A stretch of DNA of 64,000 nt from an uncultured Mediterranea sp. GTDB lineage: Bacteria; Bacteroidota; Bacteroidia; Bacteroidales; Bacteroidaceae. Positions 63,962 to 64,000 of the stretch are shown piece after piece; positions within the stretch are counted from its first letter, which is position 1; each line of letters starts with the position of its first letter. The position numbers and the translations under genes are program-made. The DNA is taken from the NCBI RefSeq assembly GCF_902493215.1, contig NZ_CABUOL010000013.1, positions 23,186 to 87,185 of the forward strand, in the 5' to 3' direction. The notes under the pieces are model-generated. The model was not told where the DNA came from. It did not search any database and worked only from the letters and a program-made list of their open reading frames with translations.

Positions 63962-64000
63962 AAGTGGATAAATAGTTCTTTGAAATTATTGAAATATAGT

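Overview
The window looks like chromosome of a gut-type Bacteroidales (Bacteroides/Phocaeicola-like); I cannot name a species. Supporting signs are two SusC/SusD loci, many lipoproteins with a lipobox Cys, a class I fumarase, DUF4595/DUF4834/DUF4954-type proteins, Bacteroides-style promoters (TTTG, 19-21 bp, TAnnTTTG) in place of E. coli-type boxes, and few Shine-Dalgarno sites.

Layout. 1-5270: an inverted-repeat element, then a three-gene operon (5'-nucleotidase split into two proteins, and a GH3/beta-lactamase-fold fusion). 5271-10221: tRNA-Lys, AI-2E-type permease, thymidine kinase, coiled-coil protein, rsmI, lipoprotein, MarC protein. 10244-27342: two divergent SusC/SusD operons flanking a tyrosine recombinase and a choloylglycine-hydrolase-family enzyme. 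27443-32588: hflX, a DUF4954 protein, fumarase. 32974-41584: acyltransferase, a complete RND efflux operon, rsgA, frr. 41763-46541: lipoprotein, HU-like protein, double SGNH hydrolase, pyrH. 46780-53941: a second RND operon whose adaptor gene is broken, then a LytS/LytTR two-component system. 53949-56960: copper ATPase and its CxxC/AraC regulator. 57195-62487: lipoprotein, birA, yjbR, yraN, small protein, tadA, DUF4834, pssA, psd. 62715-63279: a transposon-like element carrying no gene. 63410-63961: a redox-type lipoprotein.

Main finding: the two susC genes share a perfect 39-bp inverted repeat that encodes the same 13 residues in both, 3.37 kb apart. The minus-strand susC (14512-17490) is complete. 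The plus-strand susC (from 20661) has no promoter, signal peptide or first 67 codons. The segment between the repeats carries one promoter and one N-terminus, the recombinase and the hydrolase. Inversion would move the promoter and signal peptide in frame from one susC to the other, giving either/or expression of two nutrient-uptake operons. This resembles the SusC/SusD inversions known in Bacteroides fragilis.

Second finding: at least six intergenic arrays of short dyad-symmetric repeats have a period of 22 bp (22-23 in one, 33 in part of another). Each array has its own core sequence. They are not CRISPRs and I do not recognise them as a described family. Other notable items are a palindromic intergenic repeat inserted in frame inside copA, a deleted and frameshifted RND adaptor, and a 565-bp MITE-like element with 18-bp terminal repeats and a 6-bp target duplication.
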